A DNA stretch of 64,000 nt, taken from Dokdonia pacifica. GTDB lineage: Bacteria; Bacteroidota; Bacteroidia; Flavobacteriales; Flavobacteriaceae. The notes under the pieces are model-generated. The model ran no database searches. It was not told where the DNA came from and worked only from the letters and a program-made list of their open reading frames with translations. The stretch is from assembly GCF_900188275.1 (NCBI RefSeq), contig NZ_FZNY01000013.1, positions 1 to 64,000 of the forward strand, read 5' to 3'. Both the position numbers and the translations under genes were made by a program. Shown one piece after another: positions 27,580-37,090 of the stretch (position 1 is the stretch's first letter; each line of letters begins with the position of its first letter).

Positions 27580-28944
27580 CTACTCCATTTCTTCTATATA
27601 ATAAAAAGGATATTTTTCTCTTACGTCAATAGTAAAGTCCTGCAACTCATTATTCAAAAGATTTTGTGTCGCCCTTAAATCATACACACTTTGCCTGTAA
27701 GAAATCATAAAATCTAGGTACTGTTGAAGTGTTATTTCTTTATTTATTTTGATTTTAAAATACACACTATCTGATACCGATTCTTGAAAATAGTCAGATA
27801 CTTTTTGTTGATCTATGTTATCTTTTAGTATAAAAGTATCGAGATCTATGACTTGCTCCTTTTTATCTTTGAGATAATCTTCCCAAAAGACAGTTGTAGG
27901 TAACGGAGGTAATTTAAGCTCTTCTCTAACTTCATCTAGGGCTTTTGTGTAGTGTAAGAATTTAGGGTACAGAAAATCATTAGCCTCATTAACTGCATGT
28001 ATAGCATAGTATACTACATACATACCTCTTAAAGTAGCTTTTTGCTCTAACTCTTTCAACTGATAATACTGTATACTTCCATCTGCATATATAAAAAACT
28101 CTGGATCTTTAGACCTAGAATATGGACAATCATAACCATGTGGAATATTAATTAATTCATCAAAAGAAACTTCATTACCAAACAATTTGTATCTTATAGT
28201 ATTAGTATCATGGAGTACTTTTACTTGTATATCACAATAGTTACCATATCTAGATCTTAATACTTTGTTCTCATATGATACCGTATCTAAAGTCTTTGGA
28301 ATTGACACATAAGGATGTGATATATTGTATACATTTCCAAGCCTGTTATAATTTGACTTTTTAAGTAATGAACAGGAAAATACTAACGCCAAAAGCAACA
28401 AAAAATGCAACAGTAATATTTTAATAGTATACCCTTTAAATGTACGTCTTAATTCTTTTGTACTCTCTAAGAATAATACAATAAAAAGCAAGATGCACAT
28501 CACCTTCATTTCTTCAAACATCTGATATTTCGAAAGTAATAATGAAGATCCCGCTACAAAAGCAAACACTTCTGAAAACCAAAAAAAGTAATTCCCGACC
28601 AGAAAAGATTGATTATTTAAAATGTTTCTCCGCTTAGAACGTCGTTTTAGATCTTTAGAAGTTCCCGACATATAAAATGCAATACAAACAGAATTCCCTA
28701 AAATCACTGCGTTTCCTGCAAAAATAAATGACAAAAAATCCACATAACTCTCTGGTAAAATACTATTCACATTAAATTTAGAAGGAAAAAGCGTTATAGA
28801 TGTATACCGGTATAGTGAAAAAAGATATTGTTGAAAGAAATAGAAGATAAGCATGCAACTTAACCCCAACAGGACACTCAAAAGAAACTTTCTTGAAGAA
28901 AAATCTTTGCGCCTAAGTGGTTTGTGCATATAGAATCTACCCAT
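27580..28944 (-). CDS. multi-span membrane protein, unknown
   Basis: 454 residues. About five hydrophobic spans occupy residues 20-200 (for example LLGLSCMLIFYFFQQYLF, LLLHFLLLLALVFSC). A soluble, charged C-terminal half of about 240 residues follows, with helices near the end. No known family was recognised. The start ATG lies in a TA-rich stretch (28943-28956). Neighbours give no clear function. Confidence 0.75.
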   Translation of the reverse strand: MGRFYMHKPLRRKDFSSRKFLLSVLLGLSCMLIFYFFQQYLFSLYRYTSITLFPSKFNVNSILPESYVDFLSFIFAGNAVILGNSVCIAFYMSGTSKDLKRRSKRRNILNNQSFLVGNYFFWFSEVFAFVAGSSLLLSKYQMFEEMKVMCILLFIVLFLESTKELRRTFKGYTIKILLLHFLLLLALVFSCSLLKKSNYNRLGNVYNISHPYVSIPKTLDTVSYENKVLRSRYGNYCDIQVKVLHDTNTIRYKLFGNEVSFDELINIPHGYDCPYSRSKDPEFFIYADGSIQYYQLKELEQKATLRGMYVVYYAIHAVNEANDFLYPKFLHYTKALDEVREELKLPPLPTTVFWEDYLKDKKEQVIDLDTFILKDNIDQQKVSDYFQESVSDSVYFKIKINKEITLQQYLDFMISYRQSVYDLRATQNLLNNELQDFTIDVREKYPFYYIEEME

Positions 28945-28987
28945 ATATATATATAGGTAGTAACACTTAAATAATTGTTACAGCAAA

Positions 28988-30340
28988 CTATACAATCTCC
29001 TTCACCTCTTCAAAATCTAACCCACCATAGTTTCCACTACTCATTAATAATAAAGCTGTGTTTTCAAATTCTTGATCAAACAGAAATTCTTTAAACTGTG
29101 TAGGGTCTGTATAAATAATTAGGTCTTCTCTTTGGAAGGCTTCGGCGATTTGTGCTTCCGTTACTTTTTCTAGTTTTTTAATTTCAACCGCATGTGGAGA
29201 ATAAAAAACTACAGCTACATCAGCAGCATCTAGAGCACCTTGATACTCTGATAAGAATTCAGCATTCAAACTACTGTAGGTATGCAATTCTAAACAAGCC
29301 ACCAACGTACGATTTGTATATTGCTCTTTTACAGCTTTGGTCGTCGCGCTTACTTTGGATGGGCTATGTGCAAAATCTTTATACGCCACATTAGTCGTGC
29401 TTTCTGCTATTTTTTCTAAGCGTTTTGACGCTCCTTTAAAACTCGCAATGGCCTCATAAAAATCTTCTTCAACTACTCCCATATGCTGGCAAATCCATTT
29501 CGCTCCAGCCAAATTATTAAGATTATGTTTTCCAAATATTTCTATAGGCATAGGCCCTTCAGGCGTATCAAGTAAGGTCTCTCCATCCTCCACTTCATAT
29601 ACAGGAGTTTCATAGGGATATTTCTTGATATGTGCCGTTGCATTCTCAACCACCTTTACCACCGCTGCGTCTTCTGTATTATATACCATTGCTCCCCCAT
29701 TAGTCATGCTATTGACAAATATTTGGAACTGCTCTACATAATTTTCAAATGTGGGAAACACATTAATATGATCCCAAGCAATACCGCTTAATAACGCAAT
29801 ATTCGGTTTATACAAATGAAACTTAGGGCGCCTATCAATAGAGCTGCTCAAATACTCATCACCTTCTAATACAATAAAGTCATTCTCTTCGGTAAGGTGT
29901 ACCATGGTCTCAAAACCTTCCAGTTGTGCTCCCACCATATAATCCACTTCCTTTTCCCAATAATGCATCACATGCAATATCATAGATGTAATTGTAGTCT
30001 TTCCATGAGATCCACCTATCACAACACGTGTTTTATTTTTTGATTGTTCATACAAATACTCAGGATACGAATACACAGTAAGCCCTAATTCTTGCGCTCT
30101 ATGCAATTCTGGATTATCCTCTTTTGCATGCATTCCTAAAATAACCGCATCTAGATCATTGGTGATTTTTTCTGGAAACCATCCAAAAGTCTCTGGCAAT
30201 AATCCATATTTCTCCAAACGAGATTTTGAAGGATCAAAAATAGTATCGTCACTTCCCGTAACTTGATATCCTTTATGATGTAATGCTAAGGCTAGATTGT
30301 GCATTGCTGCGCCTCCTATAGCTATAAAATGTACGTTCAT
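28988..30340 (-). CDS. mpl: UDP-N-acetylmuramate:murein tripeptide ligase (Mpl)
   Basis: 450 residues of the Mur ligase family. An N-terminal Rossmann motif FIAIGGAAMHNLA precedes the ATP loop GGSHGKTTITS at about 109-119, the DEYLSSS segment and a C-terminal domain with AHSPSK. The absence of MurC-type features and the LEGDEY/WDHINVFPT pattern fit Mpl, which reattaches recycled L-Ala-gamma-D-Glu-mDAP to UDP-MurNAc in the cytoplasm. Length is as expected. Confidence 0.9.
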   Translation of the reverse strand: MNVHFIAIGGAAMHNLALALHHKGYQVTGSDDTIFDPSKSRLEKYGLLPETFGWFPEKITNDLDAVILGMHAKEDNPELHRAQELGLTVYSYPEYLYEQSKNKTRVVIGGSHGKTTITSMILHVMHYWEKEVDYMVGAQLEGFETMVHLTEENDFIVLEGDEYLSSSIDRRPKFHLYKPNIALLSGIAWDHINVFPTFENYVEQFQIFVNSMTNGGAMVYNTEDAAVVKVVENATAHIKKYPYETPVYEVEDGETLLDTPEGPMPIEIFGKHNLNNLAGAKWICQHMGVVEEDFYEAIASFKGASKRLEKIAESTTNVAYKDFAHSPSKVSATTKAVKEQYTNRTLVACLELHTYSSLNAEFLSEYQGALDAADVAVVFYSPHAVEIKKLEKVTEAQIAEAFQREDLIIYTDPTQFKEFLFDQEFENTALLLMSSGNYGGLDFEEVKEIV

Positions 30341-30411
30341 ATATCGTATGTATAATCGTCTTTAAAAATAAGATTAATTCTAGAAAAGATGTTTCTTTAT
30401 TTGGTGTTTCC

Positions 30412-30425
30412 GCTTTCGCGAAAGC
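30412..30425. repeat. iterated palindrome GCTTTCGCGAAAGC, copy 1
   Basis: Perfect 14-bp palindrome in the spacer between queE and mpl. Confidence 0.85.
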
Positions 30426-30470
30426 AAAATTAGAAGCAATCCCTATAAAAACTTTAAAAATGAGTTCTTA

Positions 30471-31103
30471 TTACGGGATATTCAAATACTTATGGGTTTG
30501 TAATGAAATTTTCCATTTTGGATTTGCCATCACATAATCTACAATAAGTGGCACCATCTTATCTCTCACAGACCATTCCGGTTGTAGATATAGAATACAA
30601 TTTTCAGACACTTTGGCTGCTTGCTCTTCGGCAAATGCAAAGTCACTTTTGTTATATACAATCACTTTAAGTTCGTGTGCTTTTTGAGACACCTCATCTT
30701 TAGGCAACATTCGTTTCTTTGGAGAAAGACAGATCCAATCCCAATCTCCAGAAAGGTCATAAGCTCCTGAAGTTTCTATATGCACTTGGAGTCCTCTCTC
30801 TTTCAACAAAGTTGTAAGCGGTTTCATATCCCACATCAAAGGCTCTCCTCCTGTCACTACAATAGTATCACTATATTTTGCTGCATTATCTGCAATTGTC
30901 ACTGCTTCGGTAGGTGGGTGAATTGCGGCATCCCAACTCTCTTTTACATCACACCAATGACATCCTACATCACAACCTCCTACACGTATAAAATACGCAG
31001 CAGTCCCTTTGTGATATCCTTCCCCTTGAATCGTATAAAATTCTTCCATAAGTGGAAGTAATTCTCCTAAATCTACACGTGATTGTATGGCCTCTTTTGT
31101 CAT
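30471..31103 (-). CDS. queE: 7-carboxy-7-deazaguanine synthase QueE
   Basis: About 210 residues from ATG 31103 (TTG 31112 is in frame). This radical SAM enzyme makes the deazaguanine core of queuosine from CPH4. The cluster motif CDVGCHWCD has the C-x3-C-x2-C spacing, preceded by EEFYTIQGEGYHKG and followed by TGGEPLM, all diagnostic. C-terminal LQPEW is also family-typical. It stands alone here, without queC or queD. Confidence 0.94.
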   Translation of the reverse strand: MTKEAIQSRVDLGELLPLMEEFYTIQGEGYHKGTAAYFIRVGGCDVGCHWCDVKESWDAAIHPPTEAVTIADNAAKYSDTIVVTGGEPLMWDMKPLTTLLKERGLQVHIETSGAYDLSGDWDWICLSPKKRMLPKDEVSQKAHELKVIVYNKSDFAFAEEQAAKVSENCILYLQPEWSVRDKMVPLIVDYVMANPKWKISLQTHKYLNIP

Positions 31104-31181
31104 AAGATGCAAAGATAGGAAGTATTAAGATAGTAACGGGACATATTATACCCCACGAAGTAACCTTTTTAAAAAAGAGAT

Positions 31182-32342
31182 TTATCGTCTTTTAAGAAAT
31201 AATAAAATGGCAGCTACAAGTGCAATACCACTTGAAATTCCTAATGCTAAATAGCTTGCCCATAAAGAAAAGGCATCTGCTAAAGAACCCATAATAGCTG
31301 GTCCCGCCATAAATCCTACAAAGCCCATTCCCGCAACGATAGAAATTCCTTGAGAAGAAGTAACTCCTTTTGCTTTTCCCGCCACTCGAAATAACTCCGG
31401 AATAATGACAGAAAACCCAATTCCAACGAGACCAAATCCAACTAAACTTAACCCTTGCGATCGGGATAGAATAGCAATATATCCCGCAATCGCTATAAGC
31501 AGTCCATATATAATAATACGATAAGAACCAATACGTGAACTCACCTCATCGCCAAAAAACCTACCTAGTGTCATTGCTGCACTAAAAATAACAAACCCAA
31601 AACCAGCTAGCCATTCTAAAGATACACCTACAACATCTTCAAGATATAATTTACTCCACTGCTCTAATGATCCTTCACTACCCATCACAATAAAAGAGAT
31701 AATAGTTAACGCAAAAATGGGTTTTAGTAATTTTAATGAAAACCCTGTATGTTCCTTTTCAATGGGCTTGTTTGCAATAGCTATAAAGTTTTTAGATAGT
31801 AAAACATTGGTTACTATGAGCACAAGTGTAACAACAACTATATGAATAAAAGGAACAGTTACAGACCCAATCACAAGACTTCCTATTCCCGCACCTAAAA
31901 CACCTCCTAAACTAAAAAAAGCATGTGCCGCACTCATAAAGTGAACATCATCTCCTTTTTCTAATTCAGACACAAGAGCATTCATCGCTATATCAGTAAA
32001 AGCGCTACTCATTCCTGCCAGAAATAGACTAACACATAATAAAATCAGTGACGGAGCTATAATAGGAAATAAAAAAAGTACTGCAAAAACTACAATACCA
32101 TACAAAGTTGCCTTTCCTACTCCTATAGCATCGATAAGCTTTGATGAAAAAGTAACTGCAAAAAGCCCTCCAATAGCATAACAAAATAAAGCAATCCCAA
32201 TATCGCCATCATCTATCATCAATTTTTCCTTTACCCTTGGAATATACAGCACCCATGTTCCAACCATGATATTGATGGAAGCAAACACCCATACTGGGGC
32301 AAAATACCGCTTTCGCGAAAGTATTAACAACAGAGAATTCAT
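31182..32342 (-). CDS. MFS transporter
   Basis: About 386 residues from ATG 32342 (the frame is open to a GTG at 32378). Twelve hydrophobic spans in two halves, with the middle loop near residue 190, resemble FucP/YbjJ-like major facilitators (GIGSLVIGSV, GLVGIGFSVIIPELF). The substrate cannot be told. An iterated palindrome lies within its N-terminal codons. It is divergent from the kynurenine operon, so the two share a promoter region. Confidence 0.88.
   Translation of the reverse strand: MNSLLLILSRKRYFAPVWVFASINIMVGTWVLYIPRVKEKLMIDDGDIGIALFCYAIGGLFAVTFSSKLIDAIGVGKATLYGIVVFAVLFLFPIIAPSLILLCVSLFLAGMSSAFTDIAMNALVSELEKGDDVHFMSAAHAFFSLGGVLGAGIGSLVIGSVTVPFIHIVVVTLVLIVTNVLLSKNFIAIANKPIEKEHTGFSLKLLKPIFALTIISFIVMGSEGSLEQWSKLYLEDVVGVSLEWLAGFGFVIFSAAMTLGRFFGDEVSSRIGSYRIIIYGLLIAIAGYIAILSRSQGLSLVGFGLVGIGFSVIIPELFRVAGKAKGVTSSQGISIVAGMGFVGFMAGPAIMGSLADAFSLWASYLALGISSGIALVAAILLFLKRR
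32309..32321. repeat. iterated palindrome GCTTTCGCGAAAG, copy 2 (inside MFS gene)
   Basis: 13 of the 14 bases are present. It lies in coding sequence and is read on the minus strand as Leu-Ser-Arg-Lys. Confidence 0.75.
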
Positions 32343-32470
32343 GGTTCTAAAACTACTAAATCCTATGCTATAACACACCTAAATCATACCGCTAATTACG
32401 AAAACGTTTACGTAAATTCCTTTTTACATCACACTATAATGCGTATTTTTATAGTCATTAATTGTATCTA

Positions 32471-33748
32471 ATGACCATATCAAAAACTACGTATCAAAAT
32501 ACACTCGCTTTCGCGAAAGAACAAGACGTAAAAGACCCGCTTTCTCATTTTAGAGATCGTTTTCACCTCCCAATAGACAAAGACGACAATCCGCTTGTTT
32601 ACATGTGCGGAAATAGTTTAGGATGCCAACCCAAATCGGTTGCAACGTATCTGGAGCAGGAATTGAATGACTGGGCAAACCTAGGTGTAGAAGGACATTT
32701 TGAAGCCGAAAATCCTTGGATGCCCTATCATGAGTTTCTTGCAAATCAAATGGCAGACATTGTAGGGGCACTTCCTAGTGAAGTTGTTATTATGAATACA
32801 TTGACTACAAATTTGCACCTCATGATGGTCTCTTTTTATAGACCTACTGCAACACGTCATAAAATCATTATTGAAAGTGATGCCTTTCCATCAGATAGGT
32901 ATGCGGTTGAGAGCCAGATTAAGCATCATGGATTTGACCCTTCTGAAAGTCTTGTTTTATGGCAACCTAGAGAAGGAGAAGAATTATGTCGTTATGAAGA
33001 TTTAGAAGCTATTGTAAAAGAACATGGAGATAGTATTGCGCTCTTCTTAATAGGAAATACAAATTACTATTCTGGACAATGTTACCCGATTCAAAAAATT
33101 ACAGAATTAGGACATCGTAATGGCAGTAAAGTAGGATTTGACTTAGCGCATGGCGTAGGTAATATTTTGCCCGACTTACATAAAAACGGACCTGACTTTG
33201 CAGTATGGTGTTCATATAAATACCTGAATAGTGGTCCCGGAAGTTTAGGAGGTTGTTTTGTACATGAGCGTCATCATAGGAATACAAAACTCAACCGTTT
33301 TTCAGGATGGTGGGGACACAATAAGGATACTCGATTTAATATGCGTCATGGTTTTGACCCTATTCCTTCTGCTGAGGGATGGCAATTATCCAACCCTCCT
33401 ATTCTATCAATGGCGGCGGTAAAAGCCTCTTTAGATATTTTCGCGGAAGCGGGAATGAAAAACATACGAGCAAAATCAATTCATCTTACAGGATACTTAG
33501 AATTTTTATTAGACGATCTTAATCATGATCGCATTTCAGTAATCACTCCTAGAGATCCTGAACAACGTGGTTGCCAACTCTCTATTCAAGTAAAAAACGC
33601 AGATCGTAGTTTGCATGATCAATTAACCAAAGCGGGAGTTATTTCAGATTGGAGAGAGCCTGATGTGATTCGTGTGGCACCAGCACCATTATACACAAGC
33701 TATGAAGATGTGTATATGCTAGTTGAAAAATTAAAACAAATTTTATAA
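32471..33748 (+). CDS. kynU: kynureninase
   Basis: About 425 residues from ATG 32471 (TTG 32462 is in frame). This PLP enzyme cleaves (3-hydroxy)kynurenine to (3-hydroxy)anthranilate plus alanine. The PLP lysine lies in WCSYKYLNSGPG, with the preceding GFDLAHGVGN and CGNSLGCQPK typical of the family. Length is normal. First gene of a plus-strand tryptophan-degradation operon with paiB-like, kmo and a RidA-type deaminase. Confidence 0.95.
   Translation: MTISKTTYQNTLAFAKEQDVKDPLSHFRDRFHLPIDKDDNPLVYMCGNSLGCQPKSVATYLEQELNDWANLGVEGHFEAENPWMPYHEFLANQMADIVGALPSEVVIMNTLTTNLHLMMVSFYRPTATRHKIIIESDAFPSDRYAVESQIKHHGFDPSESLVLWQPREGEELCRYEDLEAIVKEHGDSIALFLIGNTNYYSGQCYPIQKITELGHRNGSKVGFDLAHGVGNILPDLHKNGPDFAVWCSYKYLNSGPGSLGGCFVHERHHRNTKLNRFSGWWGHNKDTRFNMRHGFDPIPSAEGWQLSNPPILSMAAVKASLDIFAEAGMKNIRAKSIHLTGYLEFLLDDLNHDRISVITPRDPEQRGCQLSIQVKNADRSLHDQLTKAGVISDWREPDVIRVAPAPLYTSYEDVYMLVEKLKQIL
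32507..32519. repeat. iterated palindrome GCTTTCGCGAAAG, copy 3 (inside kynU)
   Basis: Codes for Ala-Phe-Ala-Lys in the N-terminal part of kynureninase. Confidence 0.75.
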
Positions 33749-33756
33749 TTAAGAAT

Positions 33757-33799
33757 TGTTCTCTCCCTTTGGGAGAGATGTCTGAAAGACAGAGAGGGA
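33757..33799. repeat. double-hairpin interspersed repeat
   Basis: Two adjacent hairpins, ctctccc/gggagag and tgtct/agaca, fill the gap between kynU and the PaiB-like gene. Sequences of this form are common intergenic repeats in Flavobacteriia; it may also act as a processing site. Confidence 0.6.
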
Positions 33800-34423
33800 A
33801 TGTATATACCTGAAATTTATAAAAATGAAAATCCAGAACAAATCAGGGCTTTCTTAAAAGAAAACAGTTTTGGAATTTTGGTTACCAATAAAGATGGTGT
33901 CTCTTTAGCTACACATATTCCTTTAGAATATGCACAAAAAGAAGATGGCACAGAAATTCTACATGCGCATATTTCTAAAGCAAATGAACAATGCAAGCAT
34001 ATAGAAGATGGCGCTGATGCCTTATGTATTTTTAATGGACCACATAGTTATGTTTCTAGTAGTTGGTATGATTTTGAAGAAGTTCCTACATGGAATTATA
34101 TTGCTGTGCAAGTGCGCGGGAAATTCACCGTATTGGATAAAGAAGGATTATGGAATTCTGTAAAAGCCTTAATGCATAAATATGAAGATGGACAAGAACA
34201 CCCGGTACATATGGAAGCACTCTCGGAGAAAACATTGAGGCAAATGAATGGTATTATAGGTTTTGAAATCGCTATATCATCTATTGAGGCAGCTTATAAA
34301 TTATCTCAAAATAGAGATGATAAAAATCATGCAGTGGTGGTTGATCAGTTACACAAAACTGGGGATACAGGAAGTAAAGCTATTGCTGAAGAGATGCAAG
34401 AGCAAAGAAAGAATAAAAACTAA
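33800..34423 (+). CDS. PaiB-like FMN-binding protein
   Basis: 207 residues. The segments MYIPEIYKNENPEQI, HISKANEQ and PHSYVSSSWY plus VPTWNY match the PaiB/FMN-binding split-barrel family. PaiB of Bacillus is described as a negative regulator of sporulation and protease genes; here it is embedded between kynU and kmo, so a flavin-linked role in tryptophan catabolism or its control is more likely, by inference. Confidence 0.88.
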   Translation: MYIPEIYKNENPEQIRAFLKENSFGILVTNKDGVSLATHIPLEYAQKEDGTEILHAHISKANEQCKHIEDGADALCIFNGPHSYVSSSWYDFEEVPTWNYIAVQVRGKFTVLDKEGLWNSVKALMHKYEDGQEHPVHMEALSEKTLRQMNGIIGFEIAISSIEAAYKLSQNRDDKNHAVVVDQLHKTGDTGSKAIAEEMQEQRKNKN

Positions 34424-34435
34424 TTAATTAAGATT

Positions 34436-34472
34436 TTCGCCGGAGTTTATCCTGAGCGATAGTCGAAGGCGG
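34436..34472. repeat. REP-like interspersed repeat
   Basis: The segment ggagtttatcctgagcgata and following gtcgaagg, bounded by cgcc/ggcg, is the form of a short repeat seen between genes in many bacteria. It fills the gap before kmo. Confidence 0.55.
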
Positions 34473-34484
34473 GAATGAAAATAT

Positions 34485-35882
34485 ATGGATACTAAACAAC
34501 ACATATTAATTATTGGGGCTGGTCTTTGTGGTTCGTTATTAGGATTACGTATGGTACAAAGAGGCTATAAAGTCACTATTGTAGAAAAACGTCCAGATCC
34601 AAGGCAAGTACATCAAGATGCAGGACGTTCTATCAATCTCGCTTTTTCAGATAGAGGTATGAAAGGGATCAAACTGGTAGGCCTCGAAGATGCCGTTCGC
34701 ACCTTATGCATTCCTATGAATGGGCGTATGATTCACGATCCAAAAGGAAATACATTTTTTAGTCCGTATAGTGGTCGTACAGATGAATATATTAATTCTA
34801 TATCTCGTAGCGACCTTAACTTGATGTTATTAAATGAAGCAGACAAATTTGATGATCTGACCATTCATTTTAATTTAGGATGTAAAGAGGTAGATCTTGA
34901 AAATGCTACAGCTACTTTTAAAGAGTATACGACAGGAGACATCCAAACATTCTCTGGAGATATTGTTTTGGGCACCGATGGAGCTGGCTCATCGCTTCGT
35001 AAAAGTATGTACCTAAGTAAGAAGTTTTTATTTAGTTTTTCTCAGGAATATTTAGGGCATGGTTATAAAGAACTTTCCATTCCTCCTACTGAAGGTGGAG
35101 GATATCGTACTGAAAAAAATGCGTTACATATATGGCCTAGAGGTCGTGATATGATTATAGCACTTCCAAATTTAGATGGAAGTTTTACAGTAACGTTATT
35201 CCTAGATTATGAGGATGCACCTGATAGTTTTGCCTCTCTAAATTCTCCAGAAGCTATTACAGAATATTTCACGCGACAATTTCCCGATGCTGTAGCGATG
35301 ATGCCTAACTTAATCCAAGAGTTTCAAGAAAACCCAACGGGACCGTTAGGAACTATTAAATGTAGTCCTTGGCATTCCTTTGGAAAGACGTGTATCCTTG
35401 GAGATGCAGCACATGCGATTGTTCCTTTTTATGGGCAAGGTATGAATGCTAGTTTTGAAGATGTTGTTGTTTTTGATGCTGTCCTTGAAAAATACCAAGG
35501 AGATTGGGAAACCGTATTTAAAGAATACGAAAAGGCACGTAAAAAAGATACTGATGCGATTGCTGACCTTGCTGTAGATAATTTCCATGAAATGAAAGAG
35601 CATACCGCAAATCCATTATTTCAAGAAAAACGGAAATTAGAAACGGCTTTTGAAAAGGAGTACCCTAATGAGTATTATTCAAAATATAGTTTAGTAACAT
35701 TCAATGAGGATATAGGTTACAGAGAAGCCATGTTACGAGGAAGAGCTCAAGACAAAGCAATACTAAGCTTACTCAGTGAAGGAGCCCTTTCTGATGATCT
35801 TTCGCTTAAAGCGAAACTAGAAAAAATCCAACAAGAAACAAATGACATATTGCATGATGATGCAATTGTAGAAAATTTATAA
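34485..35882 (+). CDS. kmo: kynurenine 3-monooxygenase
   Basis: 465 residues. A FAD-dependent aromatic hydroxylase that makes 3-hydroxykynurenine. The dinucleotide motif is [12 protein letters not shown] near residue 9, the second FAD motif is [16 protein letters not shown] at about 308, and [10 protein letters not shown] lies between, all as in the family. The C-terminal region of about 80 residues aligns in length with other bacterial Kmo proteins. It starts 61 bases after the PaiB-like gene. Confidence 0.95.
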   Translation: MDTKQHILIIGAGLCGSLLGLRMVQRGYKVTIVEKRPDPRQVHQDAGRSINLAFSDRGMKGIKLVGLEDAVRTLCIPMNGRMIHDPKGNTFFSPYSGRTDEYINSISRSDLNLMLLNEADKFDDLTIHFNLGCKEVDLENATATFKEYTTGDIQTFSGDIVLGTDGAGSSLRKSMYLSKKFLFSFSQEYLGHGYKELSIPPTEGGGYRTEKNALHIWPRGRDMIIALPNLDGSFTVTLFLDYEDAPDSFASLNSPEAITEYFTRQFPDAVAMMPNLIQEFQENPTGPLGTIKCSPWHSFGKTCILGDAAHAIVPFYGQGMNASFEDVVVFDAVLEKYQGDWETVFKEYEKARKKDTDAIADLAVDNFHEMKEHTANPLFQEKRKLETAFEKEYPNEYYSKYSLVTFNEDIGYREAMLRGRAQDKAILSLLSEGALSDDLSLKAKLEKIQQETNDILHDDAIVENL

Positions 35883-35884
35883 CC

Positions 35885-36304
35885 ATGAGTAGTAATTTAG
35901 TAGAAGGCAAAGCGAGTCCGCGAGGGGCATATCCACACGTAAAACGTGCGGGTGATTTTTTATTTATTTCAGGAACCAGTAGTAGACTTCCAGACAATAC
36001 ATTTGCTGGTGTAAATAAAATAGATGACATGGGAACCATGCATCTGGATATTAAAGAGCAAACGCGTGCTGTCCTAGAAAACATTAAGGACTACTTAGCT
36101 ACTGAAGGGGCAACGATGGCAGATGTGGTAGATGTGACTTCCTTTTTGGTAAATATGAATGATTTTGCAGGATATAATCAAGTGTATGCTGAGTATTTTA
36201 GTAAAGAAACGGGGCCTGCACGTACTACCGTAGCGGTACATCAATTACCGCATCCGCATTTAGTGGTTGAAATCAAGGTGATGGCGTACAAGCCTTTGTC
36301 ATAA
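35885..36304 (+). CDS. RidA-family 2-aminomuconate deaminase-like protein
   Basis: 139 residues starting two bases after the kmo stop. The YjgF/RidA fold is shown by [27 protein letters not shown] and the final [14 protein letters not shown]. Placement directly after kmo points to 2-aminomuconate deaminase (AmnD/NbaF type), the step that follows ring opening and decarboxylation in tryptophan catabolism. The dioxygenase and decarboxylase genes are not in the window. Confidence 0.85.
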   Translation: MSSNLVEGKASPRGAYPHVKRAGDFLFISGTSSRLPDNTFAGVNKIDDMGTMHLDIKEQTRAVLENIKDYLATEGATMADVVDVTSFLVNMNDFAGYNQVYAEYFSKETGPARTTVAVHQLPHPHLVVEIKVMAYKPLS

Positions 36305-36340
36305 CGAAAGTAATAGACGCTATACGTCAATAAGTAAAAA

Positions 36341-36691
36341 ATGAGAGCAATTATATCAAAAGAGTTCATTCCTTTAGCCCTTTGTATTGCATTGCTCTTA
36401 CTTTCAGAAATAAAAGGAGTAGGTTTTACGTATAATTTTAGTGAAAAGTATGATATCGGATTCCTGTTCATTTTAATTTCGGCTATATCTTTCTTTTTAC
36501 ACAGAAAAACATACCTCATTTTATTTACAATCACACTTTTCTTAGGTAGTTTAAACTTTATAAATATCTTTTATAATACCTATACATTTGGCATTGCTGA
36601 TATTATTCATTTTAACCTCATATTTATCGGTATTTTTATTTTATTTTTCGTTACCAATAAAAAAAGTATGAACACCATTTTTCCTAAATAA
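36341..36691 (+). CDS. small membrane protein, unknown
   Basis: 116 residues with about four hydrophobic spans (ALCIALLLLSEI, DIGFLFILISAISFFL, LILFTITLFLGSLNF, LIFIGIFILFFV). No family was recognised. It starts 36 bases after the RidA-like gene. Confidence 0.7.
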   Translation: MRAIISKEFIPLALCIALLLLSEIKGVGFTYNFSEKYDIGFLFILISAISFFLHRKTYLILFTITLFLGSLNFINIFYNTYTFGIADIIHFNLIFIGIFILFFVTNKKSMNTIFPK

Positions 36692-36697
36692 ATTACT

Positions 36698-36766
36698 ATG
36701 AATTATAACCACATTTGTACAGGTATAAATGATACACTACTCAATTCAAATCGATATTTAAAATAA
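36698..36766 (+). pseudogene. decayed copy of the start of the HAD phosphatase gene
   Basis: A 22-codon frame (YNHICTGINDTLLNSNRYLK) closely parallels the first residues of the intact HAD gene at 37091 (YHLICTDIDGTLLNADRYL). At DNA level roughly three quarters of the bases match. The catalytic DxD is lost (GIN). An Imm53 gene lies between the remnant and the intact gene, so the remnant probably records an insertion or duplication event. Confidence 0.65.
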
Positions 36767-36773
36767 ATCGCAA

Positions 36774-37070
36774 ATGGAAATTTTAGAATGGATACAGAAT
36801 TGGTTTATACAAAATTGTGATGGCGAATGGGAACACAGTGATGGTATCCAAATCACTACGATAGATACTCCTGGATGGGATGTTGAAATTGATATTTCCA
36901 ACACTTCAATAGCTAATATTCATGTACCATGGATACTTAATGAGACCAATACACAGGATTGGTATGGAGTTAAGATTGAGAACCAAAAATTTAACGCTTC
37001 AGGTGATCCTGGAAAATTAATATATCTACTAGGTTTATTTAAAGAGATGATTCAGAAAATTGAAAATTAA
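36774..37070 (+). CDS. Imm53-family immunity protein
   Basis: 98 residues. The pattern WIQNWFIQNCDGEWEHSDG followed by TIDTPGWDVEIDIS and DWYGVKIENQKF matches the Imm53 family, which neutralises toxins of polymorphic or contact-dependent systems. No cognate toxin gene is adjacent, so it is an orphan immunity gene, perhaps against toxins from neighbours. It lies between two copies of the HAD gene start. Confidence 0.85.
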   Translation: MEILEWIQNWFIQNCDGEWEHSDGIQITTIDTPGWDVEIDISNTSIANIHVPWILNETNTQDWYGVKIENQKFNASGDPGKLIYLLGLFKEMIQKIEN

Positions 37071-37090
37071 TATAACTCCTAAACATAAAA

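Noticed and set aside
33757-34472. Short direct or inverted repeats as a CRISPR array
   Set aside because: They are single interspersed hairpin repeats without regular spacing or spacers; no CRISPR array or cas gene was seen in the window.
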